In this document: positions 1 to 9,004 of the stretch, one piece after another | How positions within the stretch are numbered: position 1 is the stretch's first letter | Layout of the letters: every line of letters starts with the position of its first letter | NCBI RefSeq assembly: GCF_007000325.2 | Contig: NZ_CP117269.1 | Location: forward strand, 124,001 to 188,000 | DNA from: Rhizobium rhododendri | GTDB taxonomy: Bacteria > Pseudomonadota > Alphaproteobacteria > Rhizobiales > Rhizobiaceae | Length of the DNA stretch: 64,000 nt | Direction of reading: 5' to 3' | Made by a program: the position numbers and the translations under genes | The notes under the pieces: generated by a model | Seen by the model: only the letters and a program-made list of their open reading frames with translations | The model's database searches: none | What the model was told of the DNA's origin: nothing

Positions 1-108
1 ACCGTATTATCCGGAAGCGAGAGAGAACGCGCGTGATGGAGGATCGGATTTAAGCATGATGAAATATCCAGATAGGTCCGTTGCAAGTTATACCAGTTCA
101 GATATAAA

Positions 109-493
109 ATGAATATGAACCAAAACGAACGCCCGCTTGAATGGATAGGCAGTAGCCGAAAAGACCTGCTAAAACTTCCAGCAGATGTGCGCAAGTAGTT
201 CGGTTATGCCTTGCATTTTGCCCCAGCACGGCGGCCAGCACCATGCGCCCAGGGTACTGAAGGGCTTCGGTGGAGCCGGTGTGCTGGAAGTGGTTTAGAA
301 CGATGAAGGCGGTACCTACCGCGCCGTTTACACGGTTAGGTTTGAAGAGGCTGTATTCGTCCTTCATTGCTTTCAGAAAAAGAGCAAAAGCGGGATCGCT
401 ACACCGAAAGAGGATATGGATATCATCCGAGCCTGCCTCAAGGTTGCGGAGATTCTTGCAAAGGAGATAAGCAATGGCACCTCGCATCATTAA
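109..493 (+). pseudogene. RelE/HigB-type (Gp49 family) toxin, broken
   Basis: Remnant of a toxin of the HigB/phage Gp49 family, normally an mRNA-cleaving partner of an XRE antitoxin. The first part, read from an ATG at 109, gives WIGSSRKDLLKLPADVRK and then meets a TAG. The family's central part (GFGGAGVLEVV, then TYRAVYTVRFEEAVFVLH and QKKSKSGIATPKEDMD) continues in another frame and has a further in-frame TAG directly after GVLEVV. The reading frame ends at 491-493, overlapping the start of the antitoxin gene, which is the usual arrangement for this pair. At least one frame change and two stops mean no active toxin can be made. The family call rests on recognisable sequence. Confidence 0.75.
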
Positions 494-809
494 TGGCATT
501 GAGGTCGAAAGCGGTTCCGGCAATGTATTTGCGGATCTGGGGCTTGCCGATGCTGAGAAGCTGAAAATAAAATCCGGTCTTGTCATCGAGATTGCGAAAG
601 CGGTGCGCCGACTTGATTTGACGCAAGAACAGGCGGGCCATCGCATGGGACTTCCGCAACCGAAAGTATCCTTGCTGCTTCGAGGCGATTTCGCAAACCT
701 GTCGGAGCGCAAACTTATGGAATGTTTGAGCCGGCTTGGATATGACATCGAAATTACCGTGAAGCCGACTGCCGATCCAGTCGGGCATCTGACGCTCGCG
801 GTTGCTTGA
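474..809 (+). CDS. XRE-family antitoxin (HigA-like)
   Basis: A 111-residue DNA-binding antitoxin. A helix-turn-helix region spans about residues 40-80 (DLTQEQAGHRMGLPQPKVS, then LLRGDFANLSERKL), as in the short XRE/HTH_37 antitoxins that neutralise and autoregulate HigB/Gp49 toxins. A ribosome binding site (AAGGAG) lies 8-13 bases before the ATG. The start overlaps the end of the broken toxin reading frame, so the two were one operon. The antitoxin is intact while its toxin is dead, so it is probably an orphan repressor. The exact subfamily is not certain. Confidence 0.8.
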   Translation: MAPRIINGIEVESGSGNVFADLGLADAEKLKIKSGLVIEIAKAVRRLDLTQEQAGHRMGLPQPKVSLLLRGDFANLSERKLMECLSRLGYDIEITVKPTADPVGHLTLAVA

Positions 810-1027
810 GACGCAAGCGGTCAAAATGGGCGGAAAACTGCGGTGCTGCCGATGATCAGGCAGGTGACAAACCGGTCAAGGGAATGTCACCGTTACAAGC
901 TTTCCGTCAGCGCATTTGCTGCTGGCTCCAGACCTGGAGGCGAACGGGCTTCCCATCGCTGTAGATTGCGGCTCCAACAACTCCTTTGAGCCCGCTGCAT
1001 TGAGACATGATCGTGGAAATTCCCTAG

Positions 1028-2441
1028 CATTACAGTTGCGTATTTTTACAAGTTCTGAATCTATAGGCCTCCATGATTCGGAGGTCATGGATGATGGGTG
1101 CATCGATCGAGACAACGTTGGAACTTTGGGCATCGTCGCTGCGTGAAGTTAAGGCGCGTATGCGCGGATTGTTTACGCAGGAGCGCGTTGCAGCATCTGC
1201 GAACCTTTTCCTGGACGGCTTGTTAGGTGATGAGCGCCGTAAGACAGGTTGGATGCGCGCTGAGGCGGCTGGCGATCCTGGTCCGTGGCGACAGCAAGCC
1301 ATCTTGGGTCGTGGACGCTGGGACGCAGACGGACTTCGCGACATTGTGCGCGAGTATGTTGTGGAGCACCTTGCCACAGATGATGCGGTCCTGGTCATTG
1401 ATGAGACCGGCTTCCTCAAGCAGGGCAAGACATCTTGCGGTGTTTCACGTCAATATACAGGGTCAGCGGGCAAGGTAACGAACTGCCAAATCGGTGTGTT
1501 CACCGCCTATGTTTCCGATCGTGGTCATGCCTTTATCGATCGAGCCTTGTACTTGCCAAAGAGTTGGACCAGCGATCCGGCAAGGCTTGCCGCCGCTCAT
1601 GTTCCTGAAGCTGTAGCCTTCGCTACCAAGCCTGCCCTCGCTGTCGATATGATTCGGCGGGCGCTGACAGCCAAAGTGCCGTTTTCATGGGTGGCAGCAG
1701 ATGCGGTGTATGGCGTCGGAGACGTCGAAGGAGCGCTGCGCCGAGCCTGCAAAGGTTACGTTCTTGGGGTTAAATCCGACCATCATTTTGGCGCTTGGTC
1801 TGGTAAGCCTTTCGTCGCAGGAACCGCTCTTGAGATTGCCCGTGATCTCGATCCGGCTGCATGGCATCGCCTTTCCGCTGGCGATGGCACAAAAGGCGCG
1901 CGGCTTCATGACTGGGCCTACTGCGAACTGGCCGATATCGATGCCGACGAATACAGTGATACGCAAACCGGGCTTTGGACGCGTGGCTTGTTGATCCGGC
2001 GCAATATCAGCGATGGCGACCTCGCATTCTTCACGACTTGGTGCCCGGCCGGAACAGGCATTCAGACGCTCGTATCCGTCGAAGGTCACCGTTGGGCAAT
2101 CGAAGATAGCTTCGAGACAGCCAAGAACGAACTCGGCCTCGATCATAACGAGACCCGCTCGTGGCATGGCTGGCATCGCCATGTCTCGCTCGTCATGCTC
2201 GCCTTCGCAATGATGGCTGTGATCCGATATCGCGCCAATAATGCGGCACCCCAAAAAAGACCGAGGATGCCGACCATTACGATCTGATCCGCTGGTCCAT
2301 CCAAGAGGTCCGACGCATTGCGAATAAGCTTGCCCAGCGGCGTATAAAGCCCGCCCACATCATCGCATGGTCATGTTGGAGACGAGCGCATCAAGCTGCC
2401 GCACGACGCGCTCATTTGAAACTAAAACTGCAACTGTAATG
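1028..2441 (+). mobile_element. IS701-family insertion sequence, copy A
   Basis: A 1,414-bp element bounded by the terminal repeats CATTACAGTTGC and GCAACTGTAATG. It is preceded by CTAG at 1024-1027, and the right side reads CTA before the IS5 element begins, fitting the YTAR target of IS701 elements. It is identical in length and coding content to copy B at 3294-4707, which lies in inverted orientation. Confidence 0.88.
1073..2287 (+). CDS. IS701-family transposase, copy A
   Basis: DDE transposase of the IS701 family that moves the element at 1028-2441. Visible motifs are VLVIDETGFLKQGKTSCGV (first acidic residue), VAADAVYG (second) and WAIEDSFETAKNELGLDH (third acidic residue region). The plain reading frame stops after MPTITI at 2287. 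The likely full C-terminus (KKTEDADHYDLIRWSIQEV and onward to about 2439) is in another frame, entered at the run CCCCAAAAAAGACC near 2250. Both copies share this frame change, so it may be a programmed slippage site rather than damage. Two starts are possible (MIRRSW or the downstream MMGASIET). Confidence 0.88.
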   Translation: MIRRSWMMGASIETTLELWASSLREVKARMRGLFTQERVAASANLFLDGLLGDERRKTGWMRAEAAGDPGPWRQQAILGRGRWDADGLRDIVREYVVEHLATDDAVLVIDETGFLKQGKTSCGVSRQYTGSAGKVTNCQIGVFTAYVSDRGHAFIDRALYLPKSWTSDPARLAAAHVPEAVAFATKPALAVDMIRRALTAKVPFSWVAADAVYGVGDVEGALRRACKGYVLGVKSDHHFGAWSGKPFVAGTALEIARDLDPAAWHRLSAGDGTKGARLHDWAYCELADIDADEYSDTQTGLWTRGLLIRRNISDGDLAFFTTWCPAGTGIQTLVSVEGHRWAIEDSFETAKNELGLDHNETRSWHGWHRHVSLVMLAFAMMAVIRYRANNAAPQKRPRMPTITI

Positions 2442-2444
2442 CTA

Positions 2445-3290
2445 GGCTCAGGACCTATTAAATAGCTTGCGGGGTTTCCTCGGTTCTGGTTCACTGGGAT
2501 CGAACGGAGGGACCGCCATGAGTGATTTGATGTTTTTGTCAGACGCGCAAATGCGCCGTATCGAGCCTTATTTTCCGCTATCGCATGGCGTTCCGCGCGT
2601 GGATGACAGGCGTGTCTTGAGCGGCATCATCTTCGTTCTGCGCAATGGGTTGCGATGGCGTGACGCTCCCAAAGAGTATGGGCCGCACAAGACGATCTAC
2701 AACCGCTTCATCCGGTGGAGCAGGCTCGGGGTGTTCAATCGCATACTGGCCGAACTGACAGCAAAGCGGGGCAAGCCTGAGCAATTGATGATCGACGCGA
2801 CCCATTTGAAAGCCCATCGCACCGCAGCCAGCCTGCTAAAAAAGGGGATGTTCCCCGACGTATCGGACGCACCAAAGGCGGGTTGAACTCCAAGCTGCAT
2901 GCTGTTTGCGATGGTCACGGTCGGCCACTGATCCTGCTTTTGAGCGAAGGGCAGATGAGCGACTACAAAGGTGCCGCGCGGATGCTGCATGCTTTTCCCA
3001 AGGCAAAGACGCTTCTTGCCGACAAGGGATATGACGCCGACTGGTTTCGAGACGCCTTGGCGCAACGCAAGATAACGGCCTGCATTCCATCACGGGCAAA
3101 CCGCAAGGTGCCGATCCCGCACGATCCAGCGCTCTACAAAAAGCGGCACAAGATCGAAAACATGTTCGGCAGGCTCAAGGACTGGAGGCGAATTCACACC
3201 CGATACGACCGTTGCGCTCACACCTTCTTCTCAAGCATATGCATCGCGGCCGCCGTTATCTTCTGGCTCTGATTTAACGAGTCCTGAGCC
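2445..3290 (+). mobile_element. IS5-family element (IS427 group), copy 1
   Basis: An 846-bp element with ends GGCTCAGGAC and GTCCTGAGCC, flanked by TA on both sides (2443-2444 and 3291-3292), the usual IS427-group target. It sits exactly in the short junction between the two inverted IS701 copies. An identical-length copy lies in the T-DNA at 42387-43232. Confidence 0.9.
2518..3272 (+). CDS. IS5-family transposase in two frames (orfA/orfB)
   Basis: DDE transposase in two overlapping frames. OrfA (2518-2886, ATG at 2518 after a GGAGG at 2506-2510) holds the N-terminal DNA-binding part and the first acidic residue (MIDATHLKAHR). OrfB (reading into GRTKGGLNSKLHAV and ending at 3272) holds LLADKGYDADWFRD and the C-terminal KRHKIENMFGRLKDWRR with the last acidic residue. 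The frames are joined at AAAAAAGGGG (2839-2848), a typical slippery run for this group, so a fused protein by frameshifting is expected. The copy in the T-DNA is the same. Confidence 0.87.
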
Positions 3291-3293
3291 TAA

Positions 3294-4707
3294 CATTACA
3301 GTTGCAGTTTTAGTTTCAAATGAGCGCGTCGTGCGGCAGCTTGATGCGCTCGTCTCCAACATGACCATGCGATGATGTGGGCGGGCTTTATACGCCGCTG
3401 GGCAAGCTTATTCGCAATGCGTCGGACCTCTTGGATGGACCAGCGGATCAGATCGTAATGGTCGGCATCCTCGGTCTTTTTTGGGGTGCCGCATTATTGG
3501 CGCGATATCGGATCACAGCCATCATTGCGAAGGCGAGCATGACGAGCGAGACATGGCGATGCCAGCCATGCCACGAGCGGGTCTCGTTATGATCGAGGCC
3601 GAGTTCGTTCTTGGCTGTCTCGAAGCTATCTTCGATTGCCCAACGGTGACCTTCGACGGATACGAGCGTCTGAATGCCTGTTCCGGCCGGGCACCAAGTC
3701 GTGAAGAATGCGAGGTCGCCATCGCTGATATTGCGCCGGATCAACAAGCCACGCGTCCAAAGCCCGGTTTGCGTATCACTGTATTCGTCGGCATCGATAT
3801 CGGCCAGTTCGCAGTAGGCCCAGTCATGAAGCCGCGCGCCTTTTGTGCCATCGCCAGCGGAAAGGCGATGCCATGCAGCCGGATCGAGATCACGGGCAAT
3901 CTCAAGAGCGGTTCCTGCGACGAAAGGCTTACCAGACCAAGCGCCAAAATGATGGTCGGATTTAACCCCAAGAACGTAACCTTTGCAGGCTCGGCGCAGC
4001 GCTCCTTCGACGTCTCCGACGCCATACACCGCATCTGCTGCCACCCATGAAAACGGCACTTTGGCTGTCAGCGCCCGCCGAATCATATCGACAGCGAGGG
4101 CAGGCTTGGTAGCGAAGGCTACAGCTTCAGGAACATGAGCGGCGGCAAGCCTTGCCGGATCGCTGGTCCAACTCTTTGGCAAGTACAAGGCTCGATCGAT
4201 AAAGGCATGACCACGATCGGAAACATAGGCGGTGAACACACCGATTTGGCAGTTCGTTACCTTGCCCGCTGACCCTGTATATTGACGTGAAACACCGCAA
4301 GATGTCTTGCCCTGCTTGAGGAAGCCGGTCTCATCAATGACCAGGACCGCATCATCTGTGGCAAGGTGCTCCACAACATACTCGCGCACAATGTCGCGAA
4401 GTCCGTCTGCGTCCCAGCGTCCACGACCCAAGATGGCTTGCTGTCGCCACGGACCAGGATCGCCAGCCGCCTCAGCGCGCATCCAACCTGTCTTACGGCG
4501 CTCATCACCTAACAAGCCGTCCAGGAAAAGGTTCGCAGATGCTGCAACGCGCTCCTGCGTAAACAATCCGCGCATACGCGCCTTAACTTCACGCAGCGAC
4601 GATGCCCAAAGTTCCAACGTTGTCTCGATCGATGCACCCATCATCCATGACCTCCGAATCATGGAGGCCTATAGATTCAGAACTTGTAAAAATACGCAAC
4701 TGTAATG
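3294..4707 (-). mobile_element. IS701-family insertion sequence, copy B
   Basis: A 1,414-bp inverted copy of the element at 1028-2441. It is flanked by a perfect 4-bp duplication CTAA (3290-3293 and 4708-4711), so it transposed as a unit and its right end landed just before the cold-shock gene. Confidence 0.9.
3448..4662 (-). CDS. IS701-family transposase, copy B
   Basis: Identical translation to the copy A transposase (404 residues in the plain frame, with the C-terminal extension again in another frame after the A6 run). The DDE motifs VLVIDETGFLKQG, VAADAVYG and WAIEDSFETAKNE are all present. Complete identity implies very recent duplication or gene conversion between the two copies. Confidence 0.88.
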   Translation of the reverse strand: MIRRSWMMGASIETTLELWASSLREVKARMRGLFTQERVAASANLFLDGLLGDERRKTGWMRAEAAGDPGPWRQQAILGRGRWDADGLRDIVREYVVEHLATDDAVLVIDETGFLKQGKTSCGVSRQYTGSAGKVTNCQIGVFTAYVSDRGHAFIDRALYLPKSWTSDPARLAAAHVPEAVAFATKPALAVDMIRRALTAKVPFSWVAADAVYGVGDVEGALRRACKGYVLGVKSDHHFGAWSGKPFVAGTALEIARDLDPAAWHRLSAGDGTKGARLHDWAYCELADIDADEYSDTQTGLWTRGLLIRRNISDGDLAFFTTWCPAGTGIQTLVSVEGHRWAIEDSFETAKNELGLDHNETRSWHGWHRHVSLVMLAFAMMAVIRYRANNAAPQKRPRMPTITI

Positions 4708-4722
4708 CTAATTTACAGGAGT

Positions 4723-5040
4723 ATGGATTTGCCGACTGGAAAGGTAAAATGGTTCAACGTCGCAAAGGGCTTTGGTTTCATCATTCCCGATGAAGGTGGG
4801 GCCGACATCTATCTTCCTCTTAAGAGCGTCGAGGCAGCAAAATTACCACGGCTCGAAACAGGCATGACCCTGAACTACGCCGTAACTGAGAGCAGGGGAC
4901 GGAAATTTGCCGACAATCTCAGCATCGTCTCATCGGTCGCTGTTGAAATATTGCCCAGCAAAGCAAAGGGCGAAGACGTACAAAAGTCGCTGGGCACTGA
5001 CGACGAATTTGAGCGCGAATGGGGCCTGCGACCCGTGTGA
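4723..5040 (+). CDS. cold-shock domain protein
   Basis: A 105-residue protein with an N-terminal cold-shock domain, a single-stranded nucleic-acid-binding fold. RNP1-like KGFGFIIPDEGG is at about residues 14-25 and the RNP2-like DIYLPLKSV follows. A C-terminal tail of about 40 residues (EILPSKAKGEDVQKSLG...) extends beyond the 70-residue minimal CspA. The ATG at 4723 gives MDLPTGKVKWFN, a normal start for the family. An in-frame ATG at 4705 lies inside the IS701 end and is unlikely to be native. The IS701 copy B insertion ends 12 bp upstream and has removed any native promoter. Confidence 0.82.
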   Translation: MDLPTGKVKWFNVAKGFGFIIPDEGGADIYLPLKSVEAAKLPRLETGMTLNYAVTESRGRKFADNLSIVSSVAVEILPSKAKGEDVQKSLGTDDEFEREWGLRPV

Positions 5041-5339
5041 GTTACTGGATTGATGATCTTTCGGCCGAGGCAGGGGGCCTGCCTAGGCGCAGGTTCCGAA
5101 CCATTTTCCTCAGCAATGCGCCAAAACCGATCCGCATCGAGGCGTAACTCGCGCTCGGTCTCAAGCCAGATGCCTCTAGGGCTTTTTCCTTTGAGAGGTT
5201 CTGCCGTGATTTCAGAGAGGAGTGCTGTACGTCCACTGAACTCTTGATTGTGTTGGTCGAAGGCCTGTAACCTCTTCAGGTTTAGATCTATATTTGTAGC
5301 TTATCATGAGTTGTGCTAAGCTCCTCTCTGGAGCATGGT

Positions 5340-5531
5340 ATGGCTATCGCAAAACCCATAAGGCCGCTAACCGACCCACAGCGGTTCCTGGATTGCCAGG
5401 GGGCGCTCTCGCCATTGGTGCTGAAATTGATTGCCGACGCCGTTGATGCGGAGTGGAGCCCAATAGAAGCGACGGAGGCAATCATAGTTTTGGCCGAACA
5501 GGACGCGCTGTCTAAAGGCGCTACGGTATAG
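5340..5531 (+). CDS. small conserved-type hypothetical protein
   Basis: A 63-residue acidic protein starting MAIAKPIRPLTDPQRFLD. It is predicted soluble and helical (LVLKLIADAVDAEWSPIEATEAIIVLAEQ read in parts), with no membrane segment or catalytic motif that I recognise. The ATG at 5340 is chosen because the upstream in-frame ATG at 5313 would add residues of low coding character. Function unknown. Confidence 0.45.
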   Translation: MAIAKPIRPLTDPQRFLDCQGALSPLVLKLIADAVDAEWSPIEATEAIIVLAEQDALSKGATV

Positions 5532-5915
5532 ATCAATGAAATGTTGCTCCGATTTGTCACTGACCCCAAGTCCTAGCCAGGGCGAACGGATCTGATGATT
5601 ACGAATAGAATCATGGCGTCCTCCTGCTCCGTGTACCAACACTTTGCCGTCGAGTCATACCGTGGCACGTCAGGCTCGACGGTATGGGCGGCCCCGAATA
5701 GTCCGCTGTGAGCGCCAAAATTGAGAAGGCAGCCCTAAGTTTGAGCCTACTCGAATGCGGAGGCGCGGCTGATCACGAGTGCATGTCGGCATTGACCGGA
5801 GGGCCGGCCACTTTCAATGCCCGGCTGCCGCCTTGATCACCCAAGGTGGAGCAGTAGTTCAAACAGCGTAAAAATTTCGAGCAACCCATATGAGTATGAG
5901 TGTATGAACGTCGGC
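5532..5915. other. intergenic region, nothing recognised
   Basis: About 380 bases between the small hypothetical gene and the YhaV toxin gene. No convincing gene, RNA, repeat or terminator was seen. Confidence 0.4.
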
Positions 5916-6395
5916 CTAGCTTTTGGGAGTAGTTGATTGGGCGTTCCGCAAAAGGTCGTTCCAATCATCGGGCGGATCGCCATCATCTAGCCGTTTGGCA
6001 AAGACGGTGTAAGGATCAGTTCTAGATCCCGCCTTGCGCAATGTATTTTCGTCGTTCATCCAAGCATAGATTATAACTCGGCTGGCGCTGTCGAAACGAT
6101 AGAATAGCCTGAAACGCGAGAGAAACTTTGCGCGCCGCCAGTGTCGGTGCGCTGAGCCGAGTGTGTTTCCCAAGCCAAAGATATAAGCGTTGGGATCGCG
6201 CGGAATCTCATCGAAGATGAGGGCTTGTATCCGGGCAAGAAGTTTCGCCTTGGGATGGGATGTATAGTCATCAGGTTTCTCGGATGCCAGTCGTGTCACA
6301 TCCCGTTCAAGCATGTCGAACGCTTCGGCAAAGGCGCTGGAACGATAGAGTTTCCAGCCATGCCGTTCGGCAAATTGGGTCTTCGCCGGCGTCAC
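5916..6395 (-). CDS. yhaV: type II toxin, YhaV family
   Basis: A 159-residue ribosome-dependent mRNA interferase of the YhaV family. Typical features are the N-terminal HGWKLYRSSAF, the central IPRDPNAYIFGLGNTLG and the C-terminal FRLFYRFDSASRVIIYAWMND core. The ATG at 6395 overlaps the TGA of the antitoxin gene by four bases (ATGA), so translation is coupled, with the antitoxin made first. Length and motifs are intact. Confidence 0.88.
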   Translation of the reverse strand: MTPAKTQFAERHGWKLYRSSAFAEAFDMLERDVTRLASEKPDDYTSHPKAKLLARIQALIFDEIPRDPNAYIFGLGNTLGSAHRHWRRAKFLSRFRLFYRFDSASRVIIYAWMNDENTLRKAGSRTDPYTVFAKRLDDGDPPDDWNDLLRNAQSTTPKS

Positions 6396-6757
6396 AGCGT
6401 GACATCATCCGGGATTACATCGGTGTCAGCAACGGTGACATTTGCCGTGAGCGTCCGAATGCGAGCGACATCCAGGTCGGTGAAAGGACGCAGACGGTCG
6501 GGATGTTCGACCATGTCGCGTTCCAGAAACGCAAGATAGGCCGAGACAACGGGATCGCGTTCTGGGTTATCATTTGCCCCGTCCCCAGGCTCGGACGTAT
6601 CCAGCGTCACTAGCATACTGCCCGGGCCAATGACATGGGCGCGAATCTTTGCCCGCTGCTTGAACTCCGGATGCGCCTTGAAAAGCGCCTTGTCGAGGCG
6701 CAACGCTTCCGAACGTCCCGTCGTCGTAATTGATCCTTTGAATTCCGCGTACGCCAT
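6392..6757 (-). CDS. prlF: PrlF-type antitoxin (AbrB-like fold)
   Basis: Antitoxin partner of YhaV, expected to bind the toxin and autoregulate the operon. The start is the ATG at 6757 (MAYAEFKGSITTTGRSEALR), because a full TAAGGAGG lies just upstream at about 6763-6770. Longer frames upstream have no comparable site. The N-terminal swapped-hairpin segment (FKGSITTTGRSEALRLDKAL) is characteristic. Upstream on the minus strand, an AT-rich stretch with ATACGAAACGTATTAT at about 6784-6800 is a candidate operator/promoter. Confidence 0.85.
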   Translation of the reverse strand: MAYAEFKGSITTTGRSEALRLDKALFKAHPEFKQRAKIRAHVIGPGSMLVTLDTSEPGDGANDNPERDPVVSAYLAFLERDMVEHPDRLRPFTDLDVARIRTLTANVTVADTDVIPDDVTL

Positions 6758-7079
6758 GCCGGCCTCCTTATGCTGGTACGTGGAATAATACGTTTCGTAT
6801 AAAAAATCAAGCGATCGTAGGCTATATATCGACACGCGCGGCAACTGCTGTAGTTGTCTGTTCATGGTTTCATGTAGGTTCACATGCGGCGTGTTGAAGT
6901 TTGCGGGGCCTGCGGGAAGGGCCCTGATCTGGGATCCGTTCGCTGCTGAGAGATCCCCAACCTGCGGATAGTCTGAAGGGTCCATTCAGCCAGCATTCAG
7001 GGCCGAGCGCCATGATGCCCGTCAATCCGGAGTGATCTTCGCATCTCGCGTTGTCCGACCCGGTTTCTGGAGCATAACA

Positions 7080-7435
7080 ATGTTCAGGAAAACTATCCTT
7101 TCGGCGCTCGTTCTTGCCACCATCGCCACTCCTCTGGCACTGACTGCTGGCGTCGCTGATGCGCAAGAGTATTACGGCCGGCCCTGGCATGACAATCGCG
7201 GCTGGGAAGGGCCTCCGCCTGAGAGGCCCACTATCACCATGATTATGGCGGCGTCATCGCCGGAGGACTTGCTGCAGGCTTGGTCGGCGGGCTTATCGGC
7301 ACGGCTATCGAAAACAGCGGTCCTCGGTACTATGCACCACCGCCGCGCCCGCCAGAGTGCTGGTATCAGCGTCAGACGGTTCAGAATCGATACGATGACG
7401 GGTACCATGTTGAGAGCGTGCGCGTCTGCACCTGA
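7080..7435 (+). pseudogene. secreted glycine/proline-rich protein, frameshifted
   Basis: Starts MFRKTILSALVLATIATPLA, a clear Sec signal peptide cleaved after GVADA, followed by QEYYGRPWHDNRGWEGPPPE. The expected continuation HHDYGGVIAGGLAAGLVGG, with a C-terminal ECWYQRQTVQNRYDDGYHV and VRVCT before a TGA at 7433-7435, lies in another frame. The break is in the Pro/His-coding stretch near 7230. The architecture (signal peptide, Gly-rich hydrophobic centre, Cys/Trp tail) matches small envelope proteins common in rhizobia. The frame change probably inactivates it. Confidence 0.6.
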
Positions 7436-7671
7436 CAAACTAGGCGTGAAAAGCCAAGTGCCGCATAATCTGTGGTTTCGACCTGCCCGTGGTTCCCTGA
7501 TGGATGCAGTCTAGCCGATTGGGCGCTCTCCAACCGTGGGCGAGCAATCTTTTGTTTTCAAATGACTGGAAAACTCATTTCAGATTCGAACCGTACACGG
7601 GAGGATTTCGATCCTATAGCGTTCACATCGGCCAGTCCATGGTGGTGCTCATGGATTGGACTGCCATGGGT

Positions 7672-8178
7672 CTAAGCCGCTCCGAGTGGGAAAGGGTGAG
7701 GGGTTACCTCTGAAGCTGCCCCGGCATTGAAGCGCCTAGGCGCTACCAAGCCTATATCGATCAGGGAAAAGTCGTTGCCTTTGTAGGCGACCTTGGTCCC
7801 GTAGGCGCGAGCACAAGCGTAGGCGAAACAATCGCCCATATTGAGCTTTGCAGGGTGGCTGACGATCTTGCCGTACCGCTGCGCGGCGTCGAGGGCGTTT
7901 GTGCCCACATCGCCAGAAATCATGACGTCTCTCGCCTCCAGGTCGATGAGAAACTGATCTACTATTCGGCGAGACTCCCGCAGCATTTCGGGCGTTGCAG
8001 GCTTGTTTCGGCCGACGCGCTCAGCCATGCGGCGGGCGAGCGCTAGCGAAGCTTCCATGCGAGCAACTGACGACACATAGAATGGACCTTCGTCCTGCCC
8101 AAGACGGTCTAAAAGCTCCTCGCGGTCTTCTTCATACGCGAGGATCGCGACAATCACGGATGCGTCGAGGAACAGCAT
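7672..8178 (-). CDS. vapC: VapC-type PIN-domain toxin
   Basis: A PIN-domain ribonuclease. The start ATG at 8178 gives MLFLDASVIVAILAYEED with the first catalytic Asp at residue 5. The conserved Glu (SSVARMEASLALAR) and the C-terminal acidic pair (KLNMGDCFAYACAR and GNDFSLIDI) are present. The ATG overlaps the stop of the VapB frame (TGATG). The C-terminus extends slightly beyond the core (APRRFNAGAASEVTPHPF). The toxin looks intact although its antitoxin gene is frameshifted. Confidence 0.87.
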   Translation of the reverse strand: MLFLDASVIVAILAYEEDREELLDRLGQDEGPFYVSSVARMEASLALARRMAERVGRNKPATPEMLRESRRIVDQFLIDLEARDVMISGDVGTNALDAAQRYGKIVSHPAKLNMGDCFAYACARAYGTKVAYKGNDFSLIDIGLVAPRRFNAGAASEVTPHPFPLGAA

Positions 8179-8416
8179 CAGTCCTCGCCCCACATTTCAT
8201 CGGTCTCACGCTTGTGGTCGCCGGGTGCATAAGGTCCCGCTGCGCGGGCCATCGCAGATATTTTGCGAGGCGGTCGCGGATCGGCAGGCTGCTTCTGCGG
8301 CTGGCGATCTCGCGTTTCAGTGCCGCCTTCACGGCGTCGACCTTGGAGGTTTTGGTAAGGCCTACGAACTCATCCGCGAGCTCGTCGACTTCCGGATCCT
8401 TGATGTAGAGAGGCAT
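8178..8416 (-). pseudogene. vapB: VapB-type antitoxin, frameshifted
   Basis: The N-terminus (MPLYIKDPEVDELADEFVGL) and middle (KVDAVKAALKREI) are typical of rhizobial VapB antitoxins. The frame is lost around 8265-8275, after IRDRLAK. The normal toxin-binding tail is still readable in another frame as ISAMARAAGPYAPGDHKRE and TDEMWGED, ending in a TGA that overlaps the vapC start. A single-base event in the ancestral gene would explain this. As written, the protein would run on with an unrelated tail. Confidence 0.75.
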
Positions 8417-8663
8417 GATCAGCATATCCTTTGAAGCATATATAATATCGTCTTTTTCATATCCTTGCAACATCACTTGGTGCGTTTGCGGCAGTCGGTT
8501 CACACCAACGAGGCTTTTCGGCCGACATCACCCAGGGAACGTCAACGTTTTGATCATGGGGCGATCGAAGAATCGTCGAGAGATATTTATCTTTCACCAG
8601 CGAAGCACGGGCTGCGGTCCGCAGCATGTTGTTAAACGCGGCCTACGAGCCTTGCCTGGATCA

Positions 8664-8969
8664 TTATTCCGCTCCTTCCGCCGAGGCACCTTTCGAGGAC
8701 GAAGGGGAGGGCTGCAGCAGGTCGGCAAACAGCTGCCTGTCGGCATCGCGGGTGAGGAAGCCCGGCAGTTCGCGGCGTAACCATTCGGCGAGACGTTTCG
8801 AAAACTCGGCATCGCCGCTGTTTTCCAGACGGTGGAGAACGAGGGCGCCAAGCAGCACCTTGCGTCTTGTATCTTCCTTGCGCTCTTGTTGGCCGAGGCG
8901 GGCTTTGAGGGTTCTGCGCTGGGCCTCGATCTGGGCGAGGCGTTCATCGATGGTCTTCCTGGCCATCAT
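8664..8969 (-). CDS. mobilization accessory protein, MobC/TraD-like
   Basis: A small, highly charged protein of 101 residues, starting MMARKTIDERLAQIEAQRRT after a GGAGAG site. The N-terminal half is a predicted coiled coil (LAQIEAQRRTLKARLGQQER). The TRRKVLLGALVL segment and the following helices resemble accessory relaxosome proteins (MobC/TraD type) of rhizobial plasmids. No relaxase is adjacent. The assignment is from general resemblance only. Confidence 0.5.
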   Translation of the reverse strand: MMARKTIDERLAQIEAQRRTLKARLGQQERKEDTRRKVLLGALVLHRLENSGDAEFSKRLAEWLRRELPGFLTRDADRQLFADLLQPSPSSSKGASAEGAE

Positions 8970-9004
8970 CTCTCCTTTCGAACAGGTCTAAGGCGAAGCG
9001 GGAC

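Noticed and set aside
876..1023. Possible transposase fragment on the minus strand (GLKGVVGAAIYSDGKPVRL)
   Set aside because: Too short to place in a family; probably old IS debris left of IS701 copy A.
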